64,000 nucleotides of DNA from an uncultured Ignisphaera sp. (GTDB taxonomy: Archaea > Thermoproteota > Thermoprotei_A > Sulfolobales > Ignisphaeraceae), in the NCBI GenBank assembly GCA_938074605.1, contig CALJEI010000001.1, forward strand, positions 124,001-188,000. The letters are read 5' to 3'. Below are positions 63,707 through 64,000 of this stretch, piece after piece (position 1 is the stretch's first letter; each line of letters begins with the position of its first letter). The position numbers were made by a program, and so were the translations under genes. The notes beneath the pieces are model-generated. The model saw only the letters and a list, made by a program, of their open reading frames with translations, searched no databases and was not told where the DNA came from.

Positions 63707-64000
63707 CTTCACCTATATCACCATATAGTTGATAGCCTGGATACTTCTGTATTATACTCTTTATAGAGTTGTCTTTCAACATCGCTACGAAGGTTTTAAC
63801 TGCTGTTTTTTCAATGCTTTTCCGAAAAACTACAAAATCGTAGTTTTCTATAGTCAATGGTATATAGTCCAAATTATATTTTATAGCTGCATACTCTATG
63901 CATATACCAACATCTGCACGACCTTGAGCAATAGCAGCAGCTATAGCATTATGTGTTGAAACTTCGTAGCTGTATCCCTTTATAGTTTGAATTATTTCAT
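63693..64000 (-). CDS. C-terminal part of a molybdate-binding/PBP-like domain protein, 5' end outside window
   Basis: About 102 codons are read on the minus strand from the right edge to a stop at 63693-63695. STHNAIAAAIAQGRADVGI and YAAIKYNLDYIPL match the periplasmic-binding-protein-like domain that is fused to MoeA or transcription factors in archaea. Its end overlaps the end of nfi by 14 bp in convergent orientation. The full protein cannot be named from this part alone. Confidence 0.75.
   Translation of the reverse strand, partial: EIIQTIKGYSYEVSTHNAIAAAIAQGRADVGICIEYAAIKYNLDYIPLTIENYDFVVFRKSIEKTAVKTFVAMLKDNSIKSIIQKYPGYQLYGDIGEVICC

Noticed and set aside
1-64000. CRISPR arrays, replication origin boxes, integrated plasmid or virus
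   Set aside because: No regularly spaced repeats, no cluster of origin recognition box repeats with a cdc6 gene, and no integrase or duplicated tRNA end were seen.

Overview
This AT-rich 64 kb window comes from a hyperthermophilic crenarchaeon (Thermoproteota). The evidence is a full-length reverse gyrase, two Alba chromatin proteins, archaeal ribosomal proteins and RNA polymerase subunits, aIF2-gamma and aIF5B, archaeal isoprenoid enzymes, a proteasome beta subunit, TATA-type promoters and C/D box guide RNAs. The base composition and gene set would suit a Desulfurococcales or Ignisphaera-like organism, but the genus cannot be proven from sequence alone.

Left third (1-22.8 kb): information processing and lipid precursors. 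aIF5B (cut by the left edge) diverges from rps6e, eif2g, a PIN-domain gene and rpo7. A C/D box sRNA and an orphan gene follow. Reverse gyrase is flanked on both sides by alba genes. Next come a phosphoribosyltransferase, tRNA-Glu(UUC), L24e, S28e, L7Ae and glutamyl-tRNA synthetase. A minus-strand isoprenoid cluster (GGPP synthase, type 2 IPP isomerase, isopentenyl phosphate kinase) is headed by a protein that sits where mevalonate kinase usually does but lacks the GHMP ATP loop. Upstream of it is the S13-S4-S11-Rpo3-L18e-L13-S9-Rpo10-S2 operon.

Middle (22.9-37.4 kb): an accessory carbohydrate region. It holds an Opp/Dpp-type ABC transporter with two permeases and two ATPases but no binding protein, a GH20 hexosaminidase, three Gfo/Idh/MocA dehydrogenases and a PfkB sugar kinase. 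Long gene-poor stretches follow, with a decayed nucleotidyltransferase gene, a second C/D box sRNA and tRNA-Arg(UCG).

Right part (37.4-64 kb): a PP-loop reductase-like protein fused to a ferredoxin domain, a dolichol kinase-like membrane protein, a MetRS-type tRNA-binding domain, IleRS and a dephospho-CoA kinase. Then come hydrogenase maturation genes (HypA, a MinD-type ATPase, a HycI-type protease) convergent with a 13-gene membrane-bound [NiFe] hydrogenase operon that carries Mrp antiporter modules. The end holds a small TnpB fossil, a geranylgeranyl reductase-family flavoprotein, an M28-like peptidase, a ThiF/MoeB enzyme, a methanogen-type seryl-tRNA synthetase, a hexulose-phosphate synthase-like enzyme, a DUF59 protein, a proteasome beta subunit without its catalytic threonine, endonuclease V and the C-terminus of a molybdate-binding-like protein.

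The window looks like a conserved chromosomal backbone with one accessory sugar-use island and scattered gene decay. The most unusual points are the catalytically altered proteins (mevalonate kinase-like, proteasome beta, endonuclease V), the rearranged hydrogenase operon with a fused MbhE-MbhF subunit, the rare-type SerRS, two unlisted guide RNAs and a 104-bp perfect repeat shared by two ABC ATPase genes.
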